A stretch of 64,000 nt of DNA, taken from positions 123,203 to 187,202 of the forward strand of contig NW_023998610.1 in NCBI RefSeq assembly GCF_014805625.2. The letters are read 5' to 3'. Source of the stretch: Glossina fuscipes (taxonomy: Eukaryota; Arthropoda; Insecta; Diptera; Glossinidae). A program made the position numbers and the translations under genes. The notes beneath the pieces were generated by a model, which made no database searches, had not been told where the DNA came from, and worked only from the letters and a program-made list of their open reading frames with translations. Shown one piece after another: positions 49,547-61,735 of this stretch (within the stretch, counting starts at the first letter, position 1; the number at the start of each line of letters is the position of its first letter).

Positions 49547-49785
49547 TTAACATTGTCTATACAAATTGACAGGGTTGCCTTTGTCCTTGCGATATACTTC
49601 CAACATACTTATATAAGCATCATACATGCAAGGGCAATGTGTAAAAGGCGGGACATGATCATCTAAACGGGTATTACTATACGGACGCAAATTCTTAGAA
49701 CATAAGCAAGTTGAACTCTTCCGGGGTGATTTCTTAGTGGCAGAACACTGTGATGATACCGATTGGAGAGTTGCTTTTGATGCGT
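49547..49785 (-). other. Terminal coding exon of the Cys/Pro-rich gene
   Basis: Acceptor CTACTTAG precedes 49785. The frame carried over from the previous exon stays open for 78 codons, includes CLCSKNLRPYS, THCPCMYDAY and VNLYRQC, and ends with TAA at 49549-49547. Its Cys-X-Cys motifs match the style of the large exon. Confidence 0.85.
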
Positions 49786-52700
49786 CTAAGTAGTAGAAGG
49801 AAAAATTTATAATTACATGTATATTATATATTAAAATAGTCCTGTTTTCTTTGAATATAATTCAGCTTTTCCACTGACATCAAAAAGCTATTTTGATTTA
49901 CTTAAATTTCAACTACATCGTGTACTAGCAAAAATACATTACTTTATGATTTACTTACGAAGGTCAGCACCTTTGCAAAAGTTTAAAGGTTTTCGGACCG
50001 CTGATTCAGACATAGTCGTTCTGAAAACTCGATTTATAGGTCGGCCATCTTGATCTTTATATAGAATAGATTCAACGTTCCCATCAGCTTGTTCAACTAA
50101 AAATTGCATTTTAATTTAATGTATACATCACAAAGAAAGAAAAATCTTACGATCCTTTACACAGGCATCTTTGTAGGATATGCCCGCCTGTACCTTTTTC
50201 TGCGGGCCCTCATTGGTTACAGTGGTGCATTGCTCAGCTTCAAAATAATTTGAATCACGTAATAAACAATCTTCGCAACTTTTGACGCGCGATTTGCAGT
50301 CTTCAGACGTAGGATATTCCAAAATTCCACGTAGCGGTGTAGCTTCCGAAAATGGTTTCTCAGATGCTGAATGCGGACAAGAAGCGTCATTATTTGGAGC
50401 GGAACACTGACATTGCAATATATTAGACGCGCGGTTACAAGTCTTGTTTGCAAAATCATCATTGTTGAGATTGCTGAATTGTGGCATAGAACATGTAGTA
50501 ACTGGAATTTGTCGATCGATAACTGAGCAATTATTGTGGTCCGGGGATGCGGGGTTCTGCTGTAGCGTATGCGTACATATGTTACTGGTACAATCCTTGT
50601 AAATGCTATTTGAAGACTTCGAATCGTACTTAACATGAGATTTTTCACAGGCGCAAGAACACGAACTGCTACCATATAAAGTGCCAAATGAATCTGAATA
50701 TTTCCATGGTGATATTGACTGAAGCTCTAATGAGCCTTGGCTATGTGTACATGAACAATCACTTCTCCTACATATTGATTGGTTTCGAAGCAAAAATGGA
50801 TTTTTTTCTTGGAATTTTTGATAATTCGAATTAAAAGAAAGGCCGGCGTTACCTTGATTTCCAATATTTGAATTCATGATGTTTCTATTTTCAGGAGATA
50901 AAGAAGCTGAAGTATCAGTAACTTTAGATCTGCACCGGCCTGAATAAGTAGAACAATCTATAGTATGACGTTGACTAGCAGGCCTAGTTTTGGATGTGGG
51001 CCCGTAATACGCTAAAGATGTATGGCAGGAAGGCAAACGGTAATGTTCGTCTTCACATGTAGAACAGGTGATCGGAGGGGGTGGCGGAAAATGGGGTAGC
51101 TGTTTTTTACGACTGTCAACAGCTGATAATGTTTGTATATTAATCTCTCTATTTTCTATATCACCTCTTGAACATTCCGGGAAATCTTCGATATTTTCAC
51201 GACTGTGCATCGTAATATCCGCCGGGGCGGTAGACCGGGTAGTGCAAATGTAATTGAGCGTATTCATTTCATATATCTCGCTTTCTACACACTGTGTTTC
51301 TATGGTTTTCATAATTTTTACTTTATCTCCACCTCTCCATAGATCAATTTTAGATAAAGCCTCGACTACTGTTGCACCTAAACGTTGTAAACCTTCAACG
51401 TCTACGCACTGCTTTTGGAAGGCGACAAGAAGATTTTTTAGGCGGACCAAAGGATCTGGAACTGACGGCGATGTGCTTAAAGTTCTATTGCTGTTGGTGC
51501 TTTCCATGTTATACCGATCAATATTAGGATTGAAAATTTCCTCAACTGACAAATGTCGCTGGATTTGAGTTATTTGTGTTCCGTCTTCAACAATGCACTC
51601 TTTGATTCTAATGCATTCCTTGGGTTTAATCTTAGTGGTATTCAGATCTTCGACAGCAGTTGTTCGTTCTGTAAATTGATCCACTTTCGCTTCGATATCC
51701 TTATCAACAGAATTAGTGCTTTGATAAGATGTTTCTGGAGCAATCAAGTTTTCTTGTTGCTTTGGAAATGCAATTGTAGGTATTACCGAAGGTGATGACG
51801 ACGTTACTGGTGGAGTTGCGAGCTTTTTCATTTGCTGCGATGGCTCACCATAAGCAGAATGTCTAATTGGAGTGCTCATAGAAGTAAGAAAATGGTTCGG
51901 AGTCGGGATTGGATGCGGAATTGGAGTTTCAAATGGAGTTGGATCAGAAATAGGGGTTGGAACAAGCGCAGGCGCAGGGGTAGAAGTGCGAATAAGAGCG
52001 GTGGGAACGAAAGAAGGAGTAGAAGCAGGCTTAGGAGCGGGAGAAGGAGCAGGAATGGGAATAGCAGATTCATCGTTACGTGATCGCCTCGTAGATGTTC
52101 GTCCGCTTTGTGGTGGACTTTTCACTTGGCTTTGATAGCGCGCCGTTTCGGATAAACTATGTTTTGGCGTGCTTTCAAGTGCGTTTCTTTTGAGACTCAA
52201 ACTAGGTTGCTCTCTAAGCGATGCTTTCTCATGTTCTTTTTTATATTTATTTATATAATTATTGTACTGCTTATCTTTTTCATTATTTTTAGTTTTGCCG
52301 GGTTTATATTCCGTTACTTTCTTTTTTCTAAGCATACATAAAGTTTCGAATGAATATTCGGATTCTGGCCGTTTCTCACAGGGTAAAGGTATCTTATAAC
52401 ACTGCGTCTCATCCGTAAAATATTCCGGGCACAAACAGCACGGGGAACATGTGCGGCGTGTTTTCGGCTTCTGTTTTGTGAAAGTGATTTCACATGTCCG
52501 ACTTTGACTACGAACTTTCGTGCAATGGGACGAAGGCTTTAGTTCTTCCCGCCTCGCACTTTTTTCATTAATGCAATCCTGTTTCGCACGTATCCCCCAT
52601 TTTATTCCTTTCTCAGCGCAACGATTCAGCAGTTCACTCAAATTAGAAAAACTTGCTTGAGATAATTTTTGAATGAGTGCCTCAGCTCTTTCATCGCAGC

Positions 52701-53940
52701 ACTTGCTTTCCATTTTATCACGCTCTCGTTCTTGGTCTTTGCAATACTCACCCCACTCCTTCTTCTTGAAAAAGGCGTGCTCTTCACAGTTAGCTTCCGA
52801 TATATCTTTGATTTGATGTTTTTCTCTTACTTTCGCTCTTGCTCTTTCTCTGGCCTTTTGGAACTGTTCTCTAAGATCCTTTTGCAATTTACTTTTAACG
52901 GCACTTTCGTATTTGCTGCACAAACCATTTTCTTTTTTGTTGCAAGAATGAGAAACACGCTTGCTGCTAAGAGAGCTACGTCGCGGTCTGTTGGGAGAAG
53001 AGCCAGTTCGATAACAAAAATTGTCAATATCGAGGTCTTTACCCTGACGGTCAAAGCTGGGAGGGCATCTCCTTCTAGAGGTTCTACAACAATTATCTCT
53101 TGGAGTATATTGCACGAAAGTGTTTGTTGTGGCATCTCTCTGAGTAGACATTAAGGGATAGTTTCGATAACCTTCATTGTGAGTGCAATTGTATCCATAC
53201 CCGTTAGATGAAAAACGATTTTTTTGGTAGCATGATTGATTAAAGACGCCATTATTATCATATCCTGATGACGCGTCATAATATTTACTCCTGTAATTGT
53301 TAGGCGTACTTACGAAATTGTTATGAAGACCGTTGCCACTTACTGCAGGAGAAAGTATATTTATAATTTGATCATTTTTTCCTTTTAAGTCCATATTCTC
53401 TGGAGATGTAAGAAAAACTTTAATATCGCTATATCTCTTTTCTTGCCAATCTCTCTTCATATCTGTTGCAGCCTTCTCGTCTAGTTCATATGAACAATTG
53501 GAATCTTTGTAACCTTTTTCGGTTAATTTATTTAAAGATTTATGGTCTCCTAGTGCACCCCGATCTGCTTCAACTGATTTAGAGGAGTTAATCTGTGAAC
53601 CTACTGTACGACCGCGTGGTCTGCTAGCGGCAATCTCTTCGTCCCGACAACGTGGGGAACTGCATGTAAATTTTTGCTTATTTGAAAATTTCTCAGCTCT
53701 TATTTCATCCAAGGTTTTCGTTGAATAATTCCACTTAACACTAGAGTCTGCATTTTGTTGCACGGAAGTATTTTTTCTTTTTGATAAACTCAAACCCGAT
53801 GTAATACCCATTCTCAATACACGACGCTGTTGCTTTAGTTTTCCAATTTCATTATTAATAGGATGTCTGACGCGACACAATTGCTGACAGGCCTTATCGG
53901 CGCTATCACAAATTTGACTTTTTTCTTCTTTAAGACCCAA
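49547..53940 (-). CDS. Large Cys/Pro-rich protein of unknown function, 3 exons
   Basis: Only convincing host gene here. Exons 53940-50151, 50096-49959 and 49785-49547 join in matching phases (1 and 1). Introns are 54 and 173 nt with GTAAGA and GTAAGT donors and pyrimidine-TAG acceptors, and the stop is TAA. The joined frame gives about 1,388 residues from 53940, or 1,345 from the first in-frame ATG (53811). The frame is open back to a stop at 53965, so the true start probably lies in upstream exons. Order, counted from 53940: a basic Ser-rich N-terminus, a Tyr/Asn-rich segment (about 200-300), a charged helical segment with possible coiled coil (345-450), CCLCPEYF (about 500), a Pro-rich run with PAPSPAPKP (about 620-690), a helical stretch VRLKNLLVAFQKQC (about 830), and a C-terminal third full of short Cys clusters (CSCTH, CSCACEK, CQC, CEDC, CLCS, CPC). 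No signal peptide or membrane segment. I do not recognise the family. Function unknown. Confidence 0.82.
49959..50096 (-). other. Internal coding exon of the Cys/Pro-rich gene
   Basis: 138 nt bounded by TTTTTAG before it and GTAAGT after it. In the phase set by the large exon it is open from end to end and reads EQADGNVESILYKDQDGRP followed by NRVFRTTMSESAVRKP. Open in phase with good sites at both ends, so well supported. Confidence 0.85.
50151..53940 (-). other. Large coding exon of the Cys/Pro-rich gene
   Basis: 1,263 codons plus one base, open without interruption. The frame could run on to a stop at 50128, but a GTAAGA donor at 50150-50145 and the in-phase downstream exons show that the last 22 bases are intron. 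The first in-frame ATG is at 53811, and there is no ATG between the upstream stop at 53965 and that codon. Confidence 0.85.
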
Positions 53941-54116
53941 GTGTTCACAGCTTCTTTTATAACATCATTCAATTGTACTTCAGTTTCTTTCTCTGCGCTT
54001 GTTTCATTTGCACTCTTCTTTGCTTTACATGCGCTATTTGTTGATATATCGTCTCTTTTAATTTCTTCCTCACTTTCTTGTCTTTTTATTAATTTCTTAG
54101 ACCTCCTCGGACTGAA
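53925..54116 (-). pseudogene. 5' coding-like segment of the same gene, different frame
   Basis: Directly upstream of, and overlapping, the large exon there is a 64-codon open stretch one frame away: SPRRSKKLIKRQESEEEIKR, CKAKKSANETSAEKETEVQ, LNDVIKEAVNTWVLKKKK. Composition (charged, Lys/Glu-rich) fits a continuation of the protein. It meets the large exon's frame at an A-rich stretch (AAGAAGAAAAAAG). A TAA at 54119-54117 lies just upstream, and a weak acceptor (TTCAG) ends at 54112. Either a frame-disrupting indel (real or a sequence error) or a wrong guess about the exon layout. Confidence 0.5.
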
Positions 54117-54139
54117 TTACGGAAATTTCTTTTTAATTA

Positions 54140-54219
54140 AGGTTTATCGATGTTTAAAAATTTGCGAGAGTTCTGCTCAATAACTAAATTCTCCTGACGT
54201 TCTACAACAATGCTATTTC
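54140..54219 (-). other. Possible second exon of the Cys/Pro-rich gene
   Basis: A pyrimidine-rich tract followed by GAATAG forms a good acceptor. In the phase left by the candidate first exon the sequence reads NSIVVERQENLVIEQNSRKF, then LNIDKP, and stops at TAA 54139-54137. It is coding-like but does not run on into the next segment without a frame change, so the model is unproven. Confidence 0.4.
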
Positions 54220-54356
54220 CTATTCAGAAAATGTTTTAAGTAAGGAGAAAAGGAAAACCTATAAATAAGAGATGCACATCTATCTGCATTTTTGTTTTGT
54301 CTTAAAAGAAACGGTCCTTTTGTATTAAAAAACTCAAAACGCCATAGTAAACTTAC

Positions 54357-54390
54357 CATTCGCTTTGATTTGTTCATAAGTGATGCCCAT
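54357..54390 (-). other. Possible first exon with start codon
   Basis: ATG at 54390 opens MGITYEQIKAN and one extra base before a strong donor (G followed by GTAAGT at 54356). A short first exon with such a donor just upstream of the coding-like segments makes it the best candidate start for the gene. It joins in phase to 54219. Confidence 0.4.
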
Positions 54391-56514
54391 GTAATAAAGG
54401 TTAAATTTTTATTTAAATTAAATATTGACTGAATTTTATAAAGTTGGATCGGGGCAGCGGCAAGAAAAATTATTTAAATAATGTACCGAAAATTTCGACG
54501 TTTTATATGAAAATGTGTTCAAAAGTCAATTTTCGTATTGAATTAACTAAATATGGCAGAAAGAATAAATTTATTGAAATATTTTTTTGTTCTTCTTCTT
54601 CTTCTGTTATTCAGCAAATTAATAAACGAAAGTTCGCTGGCATATGTAAACAAGGCCCAATGTGAATATAGAATTCTTCCTTTGGGCCTTAGTAAACTTA
54701 GGTTTCATATATGATGTTATTATTTATTTAATTTAGTGATTATTAAAGATTTTTTTTTTAATTTTGCGACGTACAAAGTCCGCCACGTTACTTTTTTTTA
54801 TAGTTTCTGCTCAAATTCACAAATCACTCGTTCGTCACGTAGGACAGAAGAGCGAGGAGGAAATTCCGATGTGTAAGATGTAATCTAGTAAATGAGTATA
54901 AAAAGTTATGTGAAGGAGTTGATGAGTGTAAGAGCAAAAAATTGTAAAAGAGGGTAGGTTCACAAATTACCATATATCGACTGATTACCACATATCATAT
55001 TATATTCAAATTAGAAAAACATGGTGCACTGGTTCAGAGTCCATTCTGGGAAATCAGTAATGCGAATAGGTAAGATGCCTTGTGCAATAGCTCATGTGAA
55101 ATGTGAAAAATTCCGTAAATTATATTGAATATATACGCGTCCAAATATATTATATTAAAATATATATAAAAATGTTCCTACAATATAACATTTTTTAATT
55201 ATAAAAACTATCTTCATATTCCTGTAAAAAAAGTTCACGGAAATTTGTTAAAATATTTAGGGGAATATATAATCTAGAATACTTCAATATGAGTTGATAT
55301 TAACGAAGAAAGGAAAGCAAGTTATATTTGCTAGGTAATCTTTAGGTTTTTTCATACCTATACACTTGTGTGTATATCATAACGCACATTTTGTATGATT
55401 TTTTCGTAAAAGTTTGATATAATGTGACGTCACATAAAGAAATCTTTAACAGAATTTTTATCTGTACAAATAATGAGAAAGAAGCAAGCAATTACCACTG
55501 GCACTGTTAACAGAAAACCAAAAATTAAAGAGATTTTACTTGTTTGTATTGTGAAGACGCATTCAAAGAAGACCTCAACCATGAATAGGAATATCAACAA
55601 AATGAATGATCCTGTACTCAGCAGTGATCTATTATATATATAAGAAAAATCAATTGGAACTTGGAAGAATGATTTGCAGTTGTCTGTTCTTGTTCTTCCT
55701 TTCTTCCACAATAACTCAATTTTTTTCGAAGCCAATATAATACCTCGCTAGCTGAAAGAGAGTGTTTTGCATGATCGATGAAGACGCCAACTGATAGCTA
55801 CTGATGACGATACAGGAATTCATGCTTATATTCTCAAGCAGAAAGATAACGAAGCGACTATATAAAGGTAAGTCGAAAGGTAAATTCGCCGAGCGCACGT
55901 GTATAACGTTTTTCATCTTTTCCACATAATGCTATGTTAAAATAGGTGCTTGGGACTATCTATAAAGGGATAACAACACAAAACTCTTTCCTTTTTTGAT
56001 CCTCTTAGGTGTAATCTATCACATATCTTGTGTTATATAAATAATAGATTTAATAAAATATGTCAGCAAAACCTGAGTAATGCTTATGCACGAGTGTATG
56101 CCGTCTGGCATAACTCTCTGTTGCTCTCCTTTATTATGGGGAGATTTCCGTGTGCCTATGTGCAATGTAACCATAACCTACGACTCTTATATTTAGCCCA
56201 AGCTTTTACATTTCTGAGCTAAGAATAACCACGTGACAGAGTACACAGAATCAAATTAATTAAATCGCATTACGTTGATGATATTTTTTAAGAACTAGGA
56301 AAATTTTGAAAAGTAACTTATGCCCGTTCGCATTTTCATCTTTGCCTGATGTTAAATTTCCGCAAAACCATTATTCTTTCGTTTCTTCATAAAATACTGT
56401 TATGAAATTCGCTTTTACTAGATACAGTCCGTATCACTGGATCGCGGATATTTTATTCAAGAGAAATGCACTTCAAAGTTCTTTTGTTTTACTACTTTGT
56501 CTTTCACAACAGTA
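54391..56514. other. Intergenic, no gene recognised
   Basis: AT-rich. It should contain the promoter of the minus-strand gene, but I see no clear core promoter motif that I would defend. A hydrophobic frame at 55430-55735 (minus) has two possible membrane stretches but no recognisable family. Confidence 0.4.
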
Positions 56515-56880
56515 GGAGTATTTATTTACAATTATATTTCTTAAATGTAGGATTATTTACAATTTTTTTGGCCGTACTTTCAGCTCAAATGTTCTTGTTC
56601 GACTAACCCTCCCTTCCATAAGTATTCTATTTATATACATTTTTACAAGTATGTTACTATATCTAAATTTATGGTTTTGTTTTTAATCCAAGCCTGCTTT
56701 TTCTCTGGTCATTTTCATCGGCCTGCACCTGCATGACGCGCCTGCGAATGTGCACTTAGCTTTTACCTGTCTGCTTTTCCGCTAATCGTTTTCATCGGCC
56801 TGCAGCTGCATGAGGCGGCTGCGAATGCTCATTTGGTTTTTCCTTTTTTAGGGAATTTATTATTAGGGAAAATTACTTAG
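56515..56880 (+). repeat. Dispersed repeat family X, copy 3
   Basis: Shares the ATTTACAA motifs, TTCTTGTTCGACTAACCCTC, ACAAGTATGTTAC, GCAGCTGCATGAGGCGGCTG, GCGAATGCTCA and TTGGTTTTTCC, in the order seen at 11820-12110 and 25034-25430. This copy alone contains a tandem duplication of its GC-rich part. Confidence 0.6.
56693..56840 (+). repeat. Two tandem units of about 74 bp
   Basis: Units 56693-56765 and 56766-56840 both read CCTG, a T/C-rich stretch, TTTTCATCGGCCTGCA, then CTGCATGA and CTGCGAATG. They differ at several positions, for example CACCTGCATGACGCGCCT versus CAGCTGCATGAGGCGGCT, so the duplication is not recent. Confidence 0.85.
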
Positions 56881-59800
56881 CTGACATTAATTGGATTTGG
56901 GATTTTCGTAGCAATACTATAGACATGGATGGACATATGTGTTATTTGTTACACGCAATAAAACATTTTGCAGGCAAAACTTTTCCTGTGGTCAAAGAAT
57001 TCAGGCTGAAATTTGTCACTTGAATAATTCTTCCTCAATTTTGTTTTTGACGTGATTGGATTTATTTCCAAATTAAATTCATTCAAATTTACTGATAACT
57101 CTCAGCTAAGAAAGTGCAGATGAAGTGAAATTTAACGAGGAAAGCTATTAAGCTATTTACCAACTCCTTTAACAAAGCTCTGCAAACGCCATAACGAAGG
57201 TCCCTTACGTAACTGGGATGAAGTTTTGGTTGGATGTGGAAACCTACTCCTTTCCATTTCGGAAAAGTAGGATATTTTTGCAGACACCTAGGTTGTGGAA
57301 ACATATTTCAAAGAAGCTAAACAAGTTGAAATTCTGTTTTTGGGTATTTTTTAACAAGTTCGGTTTGCAATTATAAATCGACTATCGAAATATGGTGAAA
57401 TTTGAGTCTCGTGAGCGGCCAAACCAGTAAATGCCACCGCTATTCACCCACATTACGTAAGTCTGTATGAAAACGCCTTTCAAACAAGCTAAGGGAATTG
57501 AAATTGAGCGTTTCGGAATGTTCGGTTACGTGGCGTGTTGACGCTAACGAAGTGTGATTTTCAAGATAAAGAAAATGCCAATACAGATTGTAGACACAAT
57601 GTGTTTAAAAGAAATGAATCAAATGGAATAACTTCTTAGATATTGTTTTACATAACCATTTTAATATTTTTTTATAGACAATAAATTCAATATTCTTTGA
57701 GAAAATGAGCAGATTTCTAAATAAGAATTGTTTGTATAAATCTGCGCCGTTATCTCTCTTGAGCCCGCTTCACATCTGACCTCATTTTTCTTGCCACTAC
57801 TGTAGAAGATAGCAAGCCAAGATTAACTACTCCTTTTAAAATTTCTACTAGCGTAGGGTAGGGTTCGAAGTACTTTTGCCCAAGCGCTGCTCAGATTGGT
57901 ATGTGGAAAAATAATTAAAAACTATTAAATGACATTGTACAACTTTACAAAGAGTAACTGCCTGTCTGCCGTTTCTTATGCACCCGTCGGGCTTTTGTCT
58001 GCGTTCATTACCGTTCCCTTCGTCTGCCAATAAGTCACTGTGCCACAGTCTCAAACACCTATCCCCCATTCACATCCACGAACACATCCGTTTTCCTAAA
58101 ATCCAGCACGACATTTTTTTTTTTTTTTTTTGGCCATGTTGAATTTGTTCGTGGTGTGACATACTTATAAAACAATATAGAAAAGGACAAAAGAAAGAGA
58201 TACTTACCAACTTATACCACCTTAAAAACCACCTTGTCCCAACATCCGAAGTTGTCGTTGATTTGTAGGATGTAGGATTTGTCCGATAGTTGAAGCCTTC
58301 AATAAAATTCCTGTCTCGCATGAGTAGAAGTAACGCACTTAACTCACAGCGAAACGTGTACGTCAAATAGAACGCCTAATAAAAACGCTTTCAGCCTCGT
58401 TCAACCCAAATTGGAACAACTGCCAATGACAAGAATAAAATTAGCTAACTATGTTAACTCAAAATATATTTTTGTGTGGAAGGCAGGAGAAAGCGCTGAC
58501 TTGGTTGTTTGGGCACGTGTCCTACCACCATTGTTTTACTCAAAGTAAGCGAAATTTTCGACACATCAATCCAATTTATGCATCTTACATTTCGCTAGGT
58601 AAAGGAATACGCTACGTGAACTTTAGATAAAAGATTTCTCAAGTCCAAGTGCAGTCAGTTCAGAACTTATTTCAGCCAGGACATTGAACCAAAAATTCCC
58701 AAATACGATTTCATGAATAAATGTTTGTAAAAACGAGTGTTTTAAACTAATTCGATTCAGCCGATTTGCGCTCATCAGAAATGTATAATTTGGAGGATCT
58801 ATGATAAGCATTACAAAATTTTCTTAATATTGCTGTTTTTACCTTCTGAAATGAAAGCTCAACACTTTTTAACGAAATGATGGACAGAAACAGAGAATGC
58901 TTACAGCCGTTCTAATTCGTAAATTATTGGTGATAACCTCGTCAACTTAGCGCAAACGATTGCCAACTTTGAATACAACAGTGACCAGAACCTACAGTGG
59001 ACATCGATTAGTTTGCTCATTCTTCAAAAATATATGTGAAACCGTTGACCCTTCCTCGAAGTTGACCAAAGATTATCATAAAATCAATAACGATTTAATT
59101 TTTTTTTTACGTAAGTGTGGGTAAAATTCTAAGGGGCAGGTAATTCATATTTTTCATTCTTTTTTGTGGACGTGCTTCATATTTTATTGAAAATTGAAGA
59201 ACCGACAATAGCTTCTCTTCTTTTAGCGCCACCAGCTGCCCAAAAGTGAACAAACATATAGTTATTATCTTTAAAAGCAAAAAATAAAGCCTGCACCAAA
59301 ACATAAGAGTATTGTAAGATGGAGGGAAGAATTACCCCATGATAATATTAAAGATAAAATCTATGTAACGCTGAAATGTGGTAATGTACCTGGTTAGCGT
59401 TCAATCTACAGCATCGGTAAAATCCACAAACACAGCACAACATGTAATTTGATTTATGTCTGCAAGAAAATAGGAAAATGTGGAATTCCACTCATAATTC
59501 TTCATATTCAGGACTTTCCCGACCGATCGTTCTTTGCCAGATCTTTTAACTGGCAGCATCAACTACTGAATTCCGCACAACCATATGCCAATACAGAACA
59601 CATAATAATAGCTTTTTTGTGTGGAAGTATATTCGATAAATTATGAAACAGCATTTAACACTAAGTGTCAATCTTATGCCGACATAGAAATTGTTAATTT
59701 TAAGATATGGCTAACCAGAACGTTTGGATGTGGTTAACCAAGATGATATCGAAGCAATTGAAACAATGCGCGGATTGAGTCTTTTGACGAACTAACATGT

Positions 59801-61564
59801 AATAATAGCAAACAATTAGTACGAAAAGGAAAAGAATAAAAGCAGCTGATTACCATCTTCTCACCCCACTATGTACACACACAAACTAACAAAGCTTACA
59901 ATTCGATTCAACTACGCAACAAAAGCTTTTTTTTTAATTTTGTCAAACAGGCTCTGAAAATGAATTTTAAGTTTAGAGTCGCTTATACTTTATCGTCCGA
60001 GTTTTTCAACCATTTAAAAAAAAAATAGATTTTCGATCCTTCAGGACGCAAATATTTCTTTTGGCGATTTTGTCAGAGCTAGTTTGGTTTAAAGTCATCA
60101 GTTTTTCCTTCGATTTTTTACTAGAAAGCCCATAAAGTATGCTAAAGGAAGGTAAGTAAAGTTCTCCCCATCGTTTTCGTTACCATTCTCCGTCGTACAT
60201 AATTTTATTTTGTTTTTGTTGTTGTCCATAAAATACTTTACACATTTTGAGACGCGGCGGCAGAATTTTAACTGCTCGAGTTATGCTAGTCCCACTTCCC
60301 GTTACCATGGCAATAAATGGTAATATCTTGAAATGGAAGCTTTAAGACGTATGTGTGATTGAAACTGAAATTGCGCCAGATAGGGATAGCTAATAAATAC
60401 TTAACCTTCACGAATCCTAAAAGTTTCGAAAGAAGCTATTAAAATGTTGAAGATGAGTGCTTTGACAAAATGCTAACTTACGCCTACGTGCTTTCGGATG
60501 TCTTCTGCTCTTGCGCAGCAGTGTCTTAATATTTAAGCATCTTAAATGAGGTCGTTAGTTAACGACTATGCAAGAGTAATTTTGAGCGTTTTGTTACATA
60601 GGCCCTTGTTTGGCAAGTTCGAGAAAAAAGAAGGTTCCTTTGGATTGCCTTTGGAGATTCCTTAATCCTTTTATCTTAAAATAGTTAGTTTTATCTTAAA
60701 ATAGTTAGTCAACAGAGTACATTTGTGGCGTTTGATATAGTAGAGATTCTAAACCTTCGTGTTGGTAGAAATTTGGTGTTGCGAAGTCTTCGAATAAATA
60801 TGGAAGCAGATTGGGAAAGTAACTTTCGTAGCATGGCCTCATGTCGTTACATATCATTAACAGTTAAGAGTATTGACAGCAGTTATCTTTTGTTAAAGAC
60901 AAATACTGTATGTGAAAAACCCAGGAAAATTGCTTTATGTAGATATTTTAACATAATTATTGAGAATAATGCAAGGTGAGTCTCATAATCGCTTTTTTTG
61001 AGTTGTATAGTCTTATATAGTCTTTCTCTTACAATAATTTTCAATATTGGAGGGAGAGATCGTGGAAGTAATACACATCCAACTTTAACTCTACTTTCAG
61101 AGATGCACACCACTTAGTCTACATCAATAATATGAAAGACTAAAAATTTGAATGCATGAAAATGTAGCATTGCAGATAAGTATCTATAGGTTGCGGACAG
61201 TAGATCAATTTATTCGGATCAAAAGGAATGCTTATGCATCTAAGCTTACTATAAAACTGATGTCCCGGAATCGATTATTAAATAAATATTTGTCCTATTC
61301 GATCAGTCTTCAAAACAGAAAGTCAAAGAGTTGATCTGAAAATTGATCAGGAAGGTTTCCTACCTTTCGTAGATAAAAAAGTGACTTTCGGTTATAATGT
61401 TTCAATAAAATCAGACTTTCTTGCCTACAGCGCTATCAAATTTGTGCATGAAATTGCACTAATAAGCTTTTTAGCGTAGTATGCACTTTGGACACATATC
61501 CTCTTCTTTTAGAGTTCAAAAAAAATAATCATGATTTGACGTCTCACGTGGGCATTAACTATAC
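56881..61564. other. Intergenic, no gene recognised
   Basis: No supported gene. Frames at 57089-57304, 57848-58366, 59107-59304, 59449-59646 and 60725-60979 show no recognisable domain. The only clear structure is a perfect 20-bp tandem duplication at 60670-60709. Confidence 0.4.
60670..60709. repeat. Perfect 20-bp tandem duplication
   Basis: The unit TTTATCTTAAAATAGTTAGT occurs twice head to tail with no mismatch, consistent with recent slippage. Confidence 0.95.
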
Positions 61565-61735
61565 TTAATTGCGTTTGCTCCAAAAAATTACAAAATCTTA
61601 CCTCGATGCAGAAGATATTTAGCTCAGCATTATTTTTACGATGTTGCAATTGGAATAATATGGCCATATTAAAATTATTGGCTCCTGATTGAGACTCTGT
61701 ATAAAAACACTAAATAAATGAAAAAAGCCTAACAT
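61565..61735 (+). repeat. Diverged direct repeat, left copy
   Basis: Matches 62335-62525 in order: GCGTTTGCTCC, AAAAAATTACAAAATCTTACC, GAAGATATTTA, TTGGAATAATAT, CCTGATTGAGACTC and ACTAAATAAAT. Many mismatches and small indels. No coding content. Confidence 0.65.

Noticed and set aside
51832..52135. Arg/Gly-rich and Ser/Trp-rich frames on the plus strand
   Set aside because: They are antisense to the Pro-rich part of the large minus-strand gene and follow from its composition.
52669..53154. 161-codon plus-strand frame
   Set aside because: Antisense shadow of the same gene. No independent start, splice or domain evidence.
58070..58366. 98-codon minus-strand frame
   Set aside because: Interrupted by a long Lys run from an A/T homopolymer. 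No domain seen.
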